DNA of 64,000 nucleotides from Rhodococcus sp. HNM0563 (GTDB lineage Bacteria; Actinomycetota; Actinomycetes; Mycobacteriales; Mycobacteriaceae), in NCBI RefSeq assembly GCF_012726195.1, contig NZ_JAASAF010000002.1:186001-250000 (forward strand). The letters are read 5' to 3'. Shown here one piece after another: positions 32,934 through 43,807 of the stretch. The notes under the pieces are model-generated. The model was not told where the DNA came from, searched no databases, and was given only the letters and a program-made list of their open reading frames with translations. The position numbers were made by a program, and so were the translations under genes. How positions within the stretch are numbered: position 1 is the first letter of the stretch; each line of letters starts with the position of its first letter.

Positions 32934-33833
32934 TCAGTTGCCCGGGCTGCCGAACGACGGGAGCGACGCGCTGATGACGGTCTCGGCCGTCATCTGTCCG
33001 TTCTCTACGGGACTGCCTGTCGCGACCACCGTCGCGCCGATCTCGAGCGCCTCCGGAGATGACCCCCTCAACGTGATGATCTGGGTTTCCGGCGTGAACA
33101 ACACCGTGGTGAGCGACCCGCCGATACCGCTGAGAGTGATGCTCGTGCCGTCGTTGGCCGTGATCGAGCCCACGACGGCGCCGGTGGTCCCGAGGGCTTC
33201 ACCGAGTCCGCCGGGAAGCTGATCCAGCGGTAGCGCCGGCGCTCCGTCCGGCTCGGTGGCCGGTGGCGGTGTCGTCGTCGGTGCGGGTGGCATCGTTCGG
33301 GTCGTGGTCGGGCCGGTGGCGACGGTGTCGGGCTCGTCGTCGCCTCCGCTCAGGAGGAAGCCGACGATCCCCCCGAGCACGATGAGGACAACTGCGGCGA
33401 GAGCCACCAGCCCCCAGCGCGGACCGCGAGGGGACTTCTCGGGCTCGGCCTGCGGCCCGTATCCGGGCGGGGGTGCGCCGGGCGGTTGATATCCACCGCC
33501 GGGGTGACCGGCCTGTGGGTGTTGCCCCTGCACATACTGCGTCTGTGAGAAGTCGGCTGTCGGGTACTGGGCCGTCGGATACTGCGCGGTCGGTGGCCCG
33601 CCCTGCGCGTACTGCCCCAGCGGTGCACCGAGCTGCTGAGTGGGGTTCGGTGGGGGCGCCGCCGAATCGAAGCGCGGGTCGTACTGCGGATACACCAGGG
33701 TCGGGTGTGTCACCGGTTGCCCATACGCCTCGGTCGGGTCGTCGGTGTGCAGTACGCGCGTCTCGTCGTCACCCGGCTCGTCGTGCGGATAGGCACGTTC
33801 CTGCGGTGTGCGCGGATCGTTCGGATTCGTCAT
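32934..33833 (-). CDS. Pro-rich single-pass membrane protein with DUF5666-like C-terminal domain
   Basis: The 299-residue protein has about 145 Gln/Pro/Gly/Tyr-rich residues with repeats such as TAQYPTAQYPTADF. A membrane helix (WGLVALAAVVLIVLGGIVGFLL), a Thr/Pro linker and a beta-rich C-terminal domain follow (AVVGSITANDGTSITLSGIGG, TPETQIITLRG) that resembles DUF5666. It looks like a cell-surface or envelope protein. ATG 33833 is preceded by GGGAA; TTG 33845 is four codons upstream. Confidence 0.72.
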   Translation of the reverse strand: MTNPNDPRTPQERAYPHDEPGDDETRVLHTDDPTEAYGQPVTHPTLVYPQYDPRFDSAAPPPNPTQQLGAPLGQYAQGGPPTAQYPTAQYPTADFSQTQYVQGQHPQAGHPGGGYQPPGAPPPGYGPQAEPEKSPRGPRWGLVALAAVVLIVLGGIVGFLLSGGDDEPDTVATGPTTTRTMPPAPTTTPPPATEPDGAPALPLDQLPGGLGEALGTTGAVVGSITANDGTSITLSGIGGSLTTVLFTPETQIITLRGSSPEALEIGATVVATGSPVENGQMTAETVISASLPSFGSPGN

Positions 33834-33855
33834 GGCATTTCCCAAGGTACCGATA

Positions 33856-33897
33856 CGGGGACGGTCCCGGTGGCTGTTGCCACCGGGACCGTCCCCG
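33856..33897 (-). terminator. Strong terminator hairpin after clpB
   Basis: Two exact 19-base arms (CGGGGACGGTCCCGGTGGC and complement) with a 4-base loop TGTT, between the clpB stop and the start of the next gene on the same strand. This would insulate the heat-inducible clpB transcript from the downstream gene. Confidence 0.88.
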
Positions 33898-33905
33898 CAC
33901 TGGTG

Positions 33906-36461
<2,556 letters not shown>

Positions 36462-36550
36462 TACGGGCTCCTTCCGTTCTCGAGTGAGTCTGTATCAATT
36501 CTGTACCCGCAGACTCGGGTCCGCGGGCACTCGATCGATTCAACGACCCC

Positions 36551-36577
36551 AAAGTTGAGTTTGTTCCACTCAACTTT
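36551..36577. promoter_or_regulatory. HAIR operator (HspR binding site) between clpB and the flavohaemoglobin gene
   Basis: AAAGTTGAGT and its exact complement ACTCAACTTT flank 7 bases. The HAIR consensus of HspR is CTTGAGT-N7-ACTCAAG; this site keeps TTGAGT-N7-ACTCAA and extends the arms to 10 bases. It lies in the intergenic region of two divergent genes. Confidence 0.88.
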
Positions 36578-36613
36578 CACCAAGAGAGTGATTCACATCA
36601 CAATTATGGCGTC

Positions 36614-36644
36614 CGGCCACATGCCCGGAATGCGCATGTGGCCG
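36614..36644. promoter_or_regulatory. Inverted repeat in the leader of the flavohaemoglobin gene
   Basis: CGGCCACATG (36614-36623) and CATGTGGCCG (36635-36644) form 10-base exact arms around 11 bases. It is 62 bases before the GTG start, so it could be an operator or a leader hairpin. The core ATGTGGCCGA is also used in the terminator at 47083. Confidence 0.6.
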
Positions 36645-36705
36645 ACCCACGAGGAAACGACTACAGTGGCGGCGTCCGAATTGGCGCAGTACGTGGGAGG
36701 ATGGC

Positions 36706-37866
36706 GTGGAGGCGTTCGCCATCGCCCGAGTGCAACTCAGCTTCGCATCGATCACCGCAACCCCGACGGGGCCCGAGCGGTTCGCCACGGCATTCTACAC
36801 CGCACTCTGGAGCGAGACGTCAGGGACGCGCGAACTGTTCCCCGCCGGCATGGAGAACATGCGGCAGCGGTTCACGACCGCAGTCGGATGGGCGGTCAAC
36901 AAACTCACCGATGTGTACGGCCTGGACGCTTTCCTCGGCCAACTGGCCCGTGATCACCGCAAGTACGGAGTCCGACCCGAACACTTCCGCGCCGCCGGCC
37001 ACGCACTGCTCACCGCGGTGCGCGAATGCACGCCGCTGATCCTGTGGACCGCAGCTCTCGAACGCACGTGGGCCGAAGTCATCGCGCACTTCACCGAGAC
37101 GATGGCTGTCGCCGCTGCCGAGGACGATCTGCCCGCAGCATGGGGCGCCACTGTCGTCGGCCACGAACGAGTTCTCGCCGACCTCGCGATCATCCGGCTC
37201 GAAACCGACACCCCCATCCCGTACCACGCGGGCCAGTACATGAGTGTCCAGATTCCGCAACGCCCCCAGATGTGGCGGTACCTGTCCGCAGCGATCCCTC
37301 CGAATCCCCAGGGGCAGATCGAATTCCACGTCCGACGCGTCTCGACGGGATGGGTCAGCGGGGGTCTCGTCAGCGAGGTCTCGGTGGGTGATCGTTGGAC
37401 GATCGGCCCACCGCTCGGAGGCCTGCAGGTCGACCGTGACAGCGGCCAGGACGTGCTCATGATCGCGTCGGGCACCGGCCTCGCGCCGCTCCGCGCCCAG
37501 ATCATGGAGATGGCGATGCGCGGCACGAATCCGCGCACCCACTTGTTCTACGGCGGGAACTACCCGTGTGATCTCTACGATCTGGAAACGTTGTGGCACA
37601 TCGCCATGACCAACCCGTGGCTCACGATCACCCCCGTCACCGAGGAACTGGAGAACCCGTACTGGCATCCGGTCCCCGTACGCGAGACACCGCGGGGTCT
37701 GCAGGAGCCGATTCAGGGGAAGCTGGGCAAGGTCGTCGCAAGTTTCGGATCGTGGTCCGATCACCAGATCCAGATCGCAGGGTCGCCGTCGATGATCCGC
37801 ACGACGCTGTACGCCTTGTCTGCCGGGGGCACGCCCCGGCAGAACATCAGCTTCGACCCGCTCTAG
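36706..37866 (+). CDS. Type II flavohaemoglobin-like protein (Rv0385-like)
   Basis: The 386-residue protein has an N-terminal globin domain (residues about 8-140) with proximal haem ligand His84 in RDHRKYGVRPEHF. A flavodoxin-reductase FAD/NAD domain follows (HAGQYMSVQIPQRP, ASGTGLAPLRAQ). The FAD motif reads RYLS instead of RxYS. In M. tuberculosis the homologue Rv0385 is a type II flavohaemoglobin, reported to differ from nitric-oxide-detoxifying Hmp. GTG 36706 has GGGAGG 6 bases upstream. It is divergent from clpB across a HAIR site. Confidence 0.88.
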   Translation: MEAFAIARVQLSFASITATPTGPERFATAFYTALWSETSGTRELFPAGMENMRQRFTTAVGWAVNKLTDVYGLDAFLGQLARDHRKYGVRPEHFRAAGHALLTAVRECTPLILWTAALERTWAEVIAHFTETMAVAAAEDDLPAAWGATVVGHERVLADLAIIRLETDTPIPYHAGQYMSVQIPQRPQMWRYLSAAIPPNPQGQIEFHVRRVSTGWVSGGLVSEVSVGDRWTIGPPLGGLQVDRDSGQDVLMIASGTGLAPLRAQIMEMAMRGTNPRTHLFYGGNYPCDLYDLETLWHIAMTNPWLTITPVTEELENPYWHPVPVRETPRGLQEPIQGKLGKVVASFGSWSDHQIQIAGSPSMIRTTLYALSAGGTPRQNISFDPL

Positions 37867-37867
37867 G

Positions 37868-38437
37868 TCACGCCCGCGGGCTGACAGCGCGCGCGAAGTC
37901 CGGGTGCGCGTCGCGCACCACGAGCGCCGAACCATCTTCTGCAAGAGTCACTCCTACGCCGGCTCGCCGGTGCTCGATCATCCGCAGCGCGACGTAGAGG
38001 GGGATGAAAGACACCCCGAACACCCCGAGTAGCGCGAACCCGTAGGGACGAGGCGCGCCCTGCAGCAGCGCGAAGACCAATCCCAAGAACAGCACCGCAA
38101 GCGCGGTGAAGAGTGCGGCGGCAGCGATCTGCCAGCGCAGACGTGCGGTGACACATCGTGCACAGACAGGCCAATCCACTGCCGCCACCTGCACCGTGTA
38201 GGCCGCGGCAAGTGCGGATCCCAGGCGGCTGTCACTACTGTCCGGCTGCGACCGATCCGACTTGATCGTCACCCGCACGCGGTCGGATTCCGGGTCTCCG
38301 TGTCGCGAGCAGATCGGCGGCACCGGCTCCACCGGCCGCAGTGCGCCTTCTCCACTGAACGCCGATCCGAAGAGAGCCTCGTCCGCGCTCTCCACCGGCA
38401 CTCGCACTTCCACCCGCTGGGGGTCCCCGTTCGCCAT
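37868..38437 (-). CDS. Membrane protein of unknown function
   Basis: The 189-residue protein has a polar N-terminal 90 residues with a CARC motif (DWPVCARCVTARLR), two membrane helices (IAAAALFTALAVLFLGLVFALL and GFALLGVFGVSFIPLYVAL) and a short C-terminal tail. A zinc-ribbon-like pair (CSRH, CARC) may bind metal. Its 3' end is 2 bases from the convergent flavohaemoglobin stop. I do not recognise the family. Confidence 0.7.
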   Translation of the reverse strand: MANGDPQRVEVRVPVESADEALFGSAFSGEGALRPVEPVPPICSRHGDPESDRVRVTIKSDRSQPDSSDSRLGSALAAAYTVQVAAVDWPVCARCVTARLRWQIAAAALFTALAVLFLGLVFALLQGAPRPYGFALLGVFGVSFIPLYVALRMIEHRRAGVGVTLAEDGSALVVRDAHPDFARAVSPRA

Positions 38438-38617
38438 GCGAGGCAGTATGTCAGGCGACAGCCGCCCTCGATAGATCGGGCATATCGGGCGAAACCCCGG
38501 GCCGTCCGCAACCTTCCCCCCGTCGTGCGACTTTCCGTTGGTTCACGACCCGAGGAAACCCGTGCGAGATGGGGAAACTTCCATCACAAGGCCGGATCGA
38601 ACACTCCCGTGCAGAAC

Positions 38618-38698
38618 CTACTGGGCGGATCCCGACGAGATCAGTTCCAGGATGACGCCCACGAGCACGTCGGTGAGCAGCGATGCGATCGAACCCAT
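38618..38698 (-). CDS. Candidate 26-residue hydrophobic small protein
   Basis: An ATG at 38698 is preceded by a very strong GGAGGGGG seven bases upstream and opens a 26-codon frame: MGSIASLLTDVLVGVILELI then SSGSAQ. The middle 18 residues form one hydrophobic segment that could lie in a membrane. It is alone in the 450-base gap between the genes at 38437 and 38887, on the same strand as both. No family assigned. The rest of the gap shows nothing else clear. Confidence 0.55.
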   Translation of the reverse strand: MGSIASLLTDVLVGVILELISSGSAQ

Positions 38699-38886
38699 TT
38701 CAATTCCCCCTCCGATGGTTGATGCCGTGCATCGCTGGTCGATGCACAACGGTGATTCGGCGATTCGAGATCCCCGGCCACCGGAAACAATGGTCACTCG
38801 AGTCGACGAACTCCGCTTGCCACGTGACCGATCTCACCTCGTCGCACCGGGAAAGTCATTTCCTCGCACAACCTTTCGTGCGCAAA

Positions 38887-40458
38887 CTACCGATACGACG
38901 CGCGCAGCGTCTTCTTGTCGAGCTTGCCGAGCGGTGTCAGAGGCAGGGCGTCGAGAAAATCCACCGACTTCGGAGCATGCACCGATCCCTTCGCTGCGCG
39001 CACCTTCTCGATCAGTTCGTCGGCCGGAACATCCTGCCCGTCGCGCAGCACGACACACGCCTTCACGGCTTCGCCCCACTTCTGATCGGGGACACCGACA
39101 ACCGCGACCGACGCGACAGCAGGGTGTGCCGAGATGACGTCCTCGATCTCGCGGGGAAACACATTGAAGCCGCCCGTGACGATCATGTCTTTCTTGCGGT
39201 CGACGATGGTGAGGAATCCGTGCTTGTCGGCGCGCGCGACGTCGCCGGTGTGCAGCCATCCTCCGCGCAGCGCCTCGGCCGTCTCGTCGGGCTTGTTCCA
39301 GTAGCCCTTCATCACGAGAGGGCCGCGCACACAGATCTCTCCGAGTTCGCCCTGCGGCACCTCCCGGAGGTCGTCGTCGAGCAGGCGGACATCGAGCCAC
39401 GGGACCGGCCGGCCACACGACGCGAGCCGGCCGGGATCGTCGGCGAGGTGCTCTTCTTTCCGTAGCACCGCGATGGTCATGCCGCATTCCGACTGACCGT
39501 AGAACTGGAAGAACACCTGCCCGAGACGCTCGATGCCTTCACGCAGCCGTGCAGGCGACATCGCGGAGGCCCCGTAGAAGAGGGTCTGCAAGCTGGACAG
39601 ATCGCGTGTGTCGAAGTCCGGGTGGTCGAGCAGCATGTAGATCATCGTCGGGACGAGCATGGTGGCGTCGATGCGGTGCTTCTCGATCGTCTCGAGGACG
39701 AGGCCCGGTTCGAAGTACGGCAATACGTAGAGGCAACCGCCACGCAGCAGCGTGGGGATGAAGAACGCGGCTCCCGCGTGGGAGAGAGGCGTGCAGATCA
39801 GGAAGCGAGGTTGGTCCGGCCACTGCCACTCCGACATCTGGATCTGCGGAAGCGCGACACCGGATCGGAACGAGCCCATCACACCCTTGGGCTTTCCGGT
39901 GGTACCACCGGTGTAGACCATCGACGAGGTGTCCTCGGCGTCGACATGCGCCGCGACGAGTCGCTGCTCGGTGAAGGTGTCGGCGAGGGCGAGGATGTCG
40001 GTGGCGATCTTCGAGGGGCCGAGCGAGAACAGATTTTTCAGCGTCGGCACCTGCGCTTTCAGTTCCGCAGCGCGCTCCTCGAAGTGCACGGGATCGAAGA
40101 CGAGGGTCTCGATCTCGGCATCGGCGGTGATGTAGAGGTGGTCGTCGAGTGATCCCATGGGATTGAGGGCGCTGTTACGGCACCCGGCGATCATGGTCGC
40201 GCCCATGTTGATGAGAACTTCGGGACGGTTCTTCGACAACACTGCGACCGACGAGCCCTTCCCGACTCCGACCGACGCGAGGGCCTGCTGGTAGCGACTG
40301 ATGGCCGCGCGCATCTCCGCGCCCGTCAGGACTACGTCGCCCAGGTGCAATGCGGGGCGGTCGGCGCTGCGGTCGAGCGCGGTGATGAGCAGATCCGGGT
40401 TGTAGACGGGTCGATGCAGGTCGGCGTATTCCCCGGACTCTACGGACTTCTCAGCCAT
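38887..40458 (-). CDS. Acyl-CoA synthetase (FadD-type, AMP-forming)
   Basis: The 523-residue ANL-superfamily ligase has the P-loop-like SSMVYTGGTTGKPKG, FFQFYGQSECGMT, GWLHTGDVARAD and the hinge/Lys region DRKKDMIVTGGFNVFPREIE, ending with PLTPLGKLDKKTL (catalytic Lys). It activates a carboxylate as CoA thioester; the KstR-type operator upstream and the neighbours suggest a steroid-derived or alkanoate substrate. ATG 40458 has GGAAGG 7 bases upstream. Substrate not deducible from sequence alone. Confidence 0.9.
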   Translation of the reverse strand: MAEKSVESGEYADLHRPVYNPDLLITALDRSADRPALHLGDVVLTGAEMRAAISRYQQALASVGVGKGSSVAVLSKNRPEVLINMGATMIAGCRNSALNPMGSLDDHLYITADAEIETLVFDPVHFEERAAELKAQVPTLKNLFSLGPSKIATDILALADTFTEQRLVAAHVDAEDTSSMVYTGGTTGKPKGVMGSFRSGVALPQIQMSEWQWPDQPRFLICTPLSHAGAAFFIPTLLRGGCLYVLPYFEPGLVLETIEKHRIDATMLVPTMIYMLLDHPDFDTRDLSSLQTLFYGASAMSPARLREGIERLGQVFFQFYGQSECGMTIAVLRKEEHLADDPGRLASCGRPVPWLDVRLLDDDLREVPQGELGEICVRGPLVMKGYWNKPDETAEALRGGWLHTGDVARADKHGFLTIVDRKKDMIVTGGFNVFPREIEDVISAHPAVASVAVVGVPDQKWGEAVKACVVLRDGQDVPADELIEKVRAAKGSVHAPKSVDFLDALPLTPLGKLDKKTLRASYR

Positions 40459-40562
40459 CGGCATCCTTCCGATCATGGTGGCGGCGTCGGTGCGATGGCC
40501 GAGAGGTCGTTATGGCGACCATCACATGCTGCCCGTCACGATAACCGCTCGAGGCCAAAAAC

Positions 40563-40576
40563 TGAAACATGTTCCA
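40563..40576. promoter_or_regulatory. KstR operator, exact consensus, in a divergent promoter
   Basis: TGAAACATGTTCCA matches the published KstR motif TNNAACNNGTTNNA at every fixed position. It lies between the divergent fadD (start 40458) and ferredoxin-reductase-like gene (start 40668), where a TetR-type steroid-catabolism repressor would control both. Confidence 0.82.
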
Positions 40577-40667
40577 TTCTGTCACCGGTCCGAATTCTCG
40601 CCTAGAGTTCATGGCAGCACCGAGCCCTCCGCACCACCGCGCGCCCACCACCCAAGAGGATTCCCAC

Positions 40668-41459
40668 ATGCAGTCGGCCACGTCGCCAGCGCCCGAAACC
40701 GAGATCGCCGTGTCGGCGACCGTCGTCGAGCACCACCGCCTCCGACACGACCTCGCCGTCATCCGACTCGAATGCACCGACAGCATGGTGCCGTTCCGTG
40801 CGGGCCAGTACGTCGACGTGACGGTTCCCCAACGCCCGAATCTGCCGCGACGCCTGTCCCCCGCGCTGCCACCATCGATGGACGGCAAGCTCGAATTCCA
40901 CGTCCGTACCGTCCCCGGCGGCTGGGTCAGCGGCGCCATCGTCTCCGACACCCAACCGGGCGACGTATGGAGCATCACCTCACCTCGCGGCGGGGATCTC
41001 CACCTCGACGACACCGGACGCATCGCCATCATGATCGCCGCAGGAACCGGCCTGGCGCCGATGCGTGCATTGATCCTCGACGCAGCCCGCCGCGAGAATC
41101 CTCCTCGCACGTTCCTGTTCGTCGGCGCGCGATCGCCCCGCGATCTGTACGCCGCCGACATGCTCTCACTCATCAGTGAGGCGCTGCCGTGGCTGACCGT
41201 GGTCCCCGTCGTCGAGTCCGTCGAAGACCCGTCGGTACCCGACCCGTGGCACCAGCGGATCCTCTCCCGCATCGGCGATATCGGCGCCGATCCCGACGAG
41301 CTGCTCGAGGGCAGCCTCGACGAGATTGTCACGTCATACGGGGCATTCGGCGATCACCAGGTGCTCGTCTGCGGACCCGGCGCCATGGTGCAGACGACGG
41401 TGCAGCGGCTCACCGAGTCGGGTACTCCCATCGAGAACATCCGCTTCGACCCGTACTGA
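40668..41459 (+). CDS. FAD/NAD-binding oxidoreductase, globin-less paralogue of the flavohaemoglobin reductase domain
   Basis: The 263-residue protein has a ferredoxin-reductase FAD domain (FRAGQYVDVTVPQRPN, RRLSPALPP) and NAD domain (AAGTGLAPMRALI, VCGPGAMV). It has no plant-type 2Fe-2S domain. It closely parallels residues 140-386 of the flavohaemoglobin at 36706 (shared VPQRP, GKLEFHVRTVPGGWVSG-like and IRFDPY ends), including the odd RRLS in place of RxYS. ATG 40668 follows AAGAGGA. Probably an electron donor for an oxygenase or another enzyme under KstR control. Confidence 0.82.
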   Translation: MQSATSPAPETEIAVSATVVEHHRLRHDLAVIRLECTDSMVPFRAGQYVDVTVPQRPNLPRRLSPALPPSMDGKLEFHVRTVPGGWVSGAIVSDTQPGDVWSITSPRGGDLHLDDTGRIAIMIAAGTGLAPMRALILDAARRENPPRTFLFVGARSPRDLYAADMLSLISEALPWLTVVPVVESVEDPSVPDPWHQRILSRIGDIGADPDELLEGSLDEIVTSYGAFGDHQVLVCGPGAMVQTTVQRLTESGTPIENIRFDPY

Positions 41460-41482
41460 TCTTTCGGTCGCGGCGTGATCGG

Positions 41483-41893
41483 CTACAGGCCGATCACGCT
41501 ACGATCGCCGAGTTCGCCGCGGATTCGGACGGTGCGCGCAGCGAGCCGCCACCCGTCAGCAGTGCGACGCCACCGGTCGTCGTAGTCACCCATGCATTCG
41601 TAGGTGGCACCGGTGAGGTCGCCGATCCCGGTGTGGAACGCCCGGAAACTACTGCGTACCGCGACGTCGCTTCCGTCCTGCTCGATCCGGACGTTGCCGA
41701 TCAAGTGCTGGGTGAGACCGCACGCGTCGAGGCAATACCGGACGCGTGCAACAGTTTCCGCAACACCGACAACACCGTACGACTTCGTGTCGTCTGTGAG
41801 CGACGCAGCGAACGTCACCCAGTCCTTCTCATCGAGACAGGTCGCCAACGCGAACAGACTGTCCGCGATGGCGACCCGGTCCATGCCCAGCAC
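41483..41893 (-). CDS. SnoaL-like (NTF2 fold) protein
   Basis: The 136-residue protein has the cone-shaped SnoaL_4-type pattern: IADSLFALATCLDEKDWVTFAASLTDD, VRIEQDGSDVAVRSSFRAFH and a final DRWRRTADGWRLAARTVRIRG. Members act as isomerases, dehydratases or hydroxylase partners. The GTG at 41893 lies 2 bases after the KstD-like stop, so it is cotranslated with that dehydrogenase; ATG 41884 is an alternative. Confidence 0.8.
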   Translation of the reverse strand: MLGMDRVAIADSLFALATCLDEKDWVTFAASLTDDTKSYGVVGVAETVARVRYCLDACGLTQHLIGNVRIEQDGSDVAVRSSFRAFHTGIGDLTGATYECMGDYDDRWRRTADGWRLAARTVRIRGELGDRSVIGL

Positions 41894-41895
41894 TG

Positions 41896-43605
41896 TCAGC
41901 GAGCGACCTTCGAGTCGGCGGCGTCGTGTGCCGCGATGTAGCCGTACACGAGTCCTTGGCCGATGGTGGCACCTGCACCCGGGTAACGGTTTCCGAACGC
42001 GTTGGCGGCGGTGTTGCCGATCGCATACAGGCCGTCGATCGCGTCGCCGTCCTCGCGCAGCACACGGCCGCGCTCGTCGGCGCGCAGACCACCGCAGGTG
42101 CCGAGGTCGCTGAGTGTCATCTTCACAGCGAAGTACGGGCCCTGGTCGAGCGGTCGCAGGTTCGGGTTGGGCTCGATCGTCGGATCACCGTAGTAGCGAT
42201 CGTAAGCGCTCCCGCCGCGGGAGAACTCTGCGTCCGTGCCTGCTGCCGCGTCATCGTTGAACCGGCGGAACTGCTCGGTGAACGCGTCGACGGGTACGCC
42301 CATCGATTCTGCAAGCTCGGCCGCCGACGCACCACTGTGCGCGATACCGGCCTTGAACCACGAACCCGGAATCGGCTGGCGCGGCATCAGTCCCGCCGCG
42401 AATACGTAGCTGTTGCGGTACTTCTGGTCGAACACGATCCACATCGACTCGATCGGATCTCCCGCGCGCTCCCGCTCGAGAACCAACTGGCCGAAGGACA
42501 TGTAGTCCGACGACTCGTTGGTGAAGCGGCGACCGGTCTGATCGACGATGAACGACCCCGGAAGCGAACGCTCCGCGAGCATCACCAGCGGCGGCCTGCC
42601 CGGCTTGGCCGGGGCGACAGCCGGGAACCACCACGCCTGGTCCATGAGGTCGACATCGGCGCCGATCCCCTGCGCGACCTTGATGGCGTCGCCGGTGTTG
42701 CCTTCGGCGCCGAGGCTCTCGCCCGCGACGAGCGACTCCGACTGGAACTTGTGACGCCACTCCATGTCGTGATCGAAGCCGCCTGCCGCGAGGACGACAC
42801 CGCGGCGTGCGGTCACCGTCACCTCACGGCCGTTCTGCTCGAGAACCGCACCGGTGACGCGTTCGCCGTCCTTGACGAGCCGCACCAGCGACGTCTCGGT
42901 CCACACCGGAATGTTCGCGTTCAGCACACCCGCGAACAGCCCCGCCGCGATGGCCTGCCCGCCGGCCACGTATTCACGTTTGAGGGCGAGTCCGGCAACA
43001 CCCTGCGCGAGGCGCCGGAAGATCCGCGAGAAGCCCTTGACGGGCATCCTCGTCATCAGGTTCATCCACTTGTAATCGGCGCCCGTAGTGGGCATCGGCA
43101 GGCCCGCCTCCATCAGGCCGGGACGCAAACGGCCCCGTTCCGCACCCAGCTGGGAGAGATCGAAGGGCTTGCACTCGCAGGTGCGGCCGACCGCAGCACC
43201 ACCGGGACGCTCCGGATGGTAGTCCGAGTAGCCCTCGGCCCAGAAGAACTTCATCGGCGTGGTGCGCTGCAGCATCGCGACAGTCTCGGCGCCGTTGTCG
43301 ACGAATGCGTCGCCGCGCTCGACCGGCGCGGTGCCGTCGACCACCGAGCGCACGTAGGTGCGACCGCGCTCTTCCGTGTCGCCGGTGCGTGCTTGCTTCA
43401 GGACCGGGTTGGCGGGCATCCAGAACGCACCGCCCGATCGGGCCGTGGAGCCACCCACGTACTCGGTCTTTTCCACGATGAGCGACGACAGGCCACGCTC
43501 GTTCGCCGCCAGGGCCGCAGCCATGCCCGTGCCCGCGCCGATCACGAGCAGGTCGACGGTGGTGTCGCGGGCGGGAGTCAGGGGCGGTACGGCGCGTTTC
43601 ACCAT
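41896..43605 (-). CDS. 3-ketosteroid-delta1-dehydrogenase-like FAD protein
   Basis: The 569-residue flavoprotein begins with DLLVIGAGTGMAAALAANERG and VEKTEYVGGSTARSGGAFWMPANPVL, and ends with YAIGNTAANAFGNRYPGAGATIGQG. The Tyr and the Gly four residues later (YPGAG) match the catalytic Tyr487/Gly491 of Rhodococcus KSTD1. The length fits the longer KstD-like branch, which also includes enzymes on other 3-keto-steroids and delta4-dehydrogenases. A KstR-like site lies just upstream. Exact substrate uncertain. Confidence 0.82.
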   Translation of the reverse strand: MVKRAVPPLTPARDTTVDLLVIGAGTGMAAALAANERGLSSLIVEKTEYVGGSTARSGGAFWMPANPVLKQARTGDTEERGRTYVRSVVDGTAPVERGDAFVDNGAETVAMLQRTTPMKFFWAEGYSDYHPERPGGAAVGRTCECKPFDLSQLGAERGRLRPGLMEAGLPMPTTGADYKWMNLMTRMPVKGFSRIFRRLAQGVAGLALKREYVAGGQAIAAGLFAGVLNANIPVWTETSLVRLVKDGERVTGAVLEQNGREVTVTARRGVVLAAGGFDHDMEWRHKFQSESLVAGESLGAEGNTGDAIKVAQGIGADVDLMDQAWWFPAVAPAKPGRPPLVMLAERSLPGSFIVDQTGRRFTNESSDYMSFGQLVLERERAGDPIESMWIVFDQKYRNSYVFAAGLMPRQPIPGSWFKAGIAHSGASAAELAESMGVPVDAFTEQFRRFNDDAAAGTDAEFSRGGSAYDRYYGDPTIEPNPNLRPLDQGPYFAVKMTLSDLGTCGGLRADERGRVLREDGDAIDGLYAIGNTAANAFGNRYPGAGATIGQGLVYGYIAAHDAADSKVAR

Positions 43606-43631
43606 CGAGAATTCTCCTTGTACCTGAGTGT

Positions 43632-43645
43632 CACAACGTGTTGGA
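43632..43645. promoter_or_regulatory. KstR-like site upstream of the KstD-like gene
   Basis: CACAACGTGTTGGA keeps the AAC-N2-GTT core and the 3' A of the KstR consensus, missing only the first T. It lies 26-40 bases before the start of the KstD-like gene. The rest of the 200-base gap holds a terminator hairpin and nothing else clear. Confidence 0.5.
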
Positions 43646-43754
43646 AGACGCTAGGCCAGCCACTTCACCATCGGAACGGATGATCCCGACCACCGGGATG
43701 CCCCACAGCGCAACACTCGCGCCGATATTCGATCCCGAACTCCTCGGTCCGCGC

Positions 43755-43775
43755 GGGCAGTGCAGCGCACTGCCC
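43755..43775 (-). terminator. Terminator hairpin after the SnoaL-like gene at 43808
   Basis: GGGCAGTGC and GCACTGCCC form a perfect 9-base stem around a 3-base loop, just downstream of the stop of the isomerase/SnoaL pair on the minus strand. Confidence 0.7.
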
Positions 43776-43807
43776 TGCCCCCGTTTCGCCGCCGACAACA
43801 GTGGCGG

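Noticed and set aside
36614..36644. Reading the inverted repeat as a second HAIR site
   Set aside because: The arms CGGCCACATG bear no resemblance to CTTGAGT, and the spacer is 11 rather than 7.
41926..43683. 585-codon open frame antisense to the KstD-like gene
   Set aside because: It mirrors the coding frame of a well-supported gene; long antisense frames are expected at this GC content. The translation is Arg/Glu/His-rich without any family motif.
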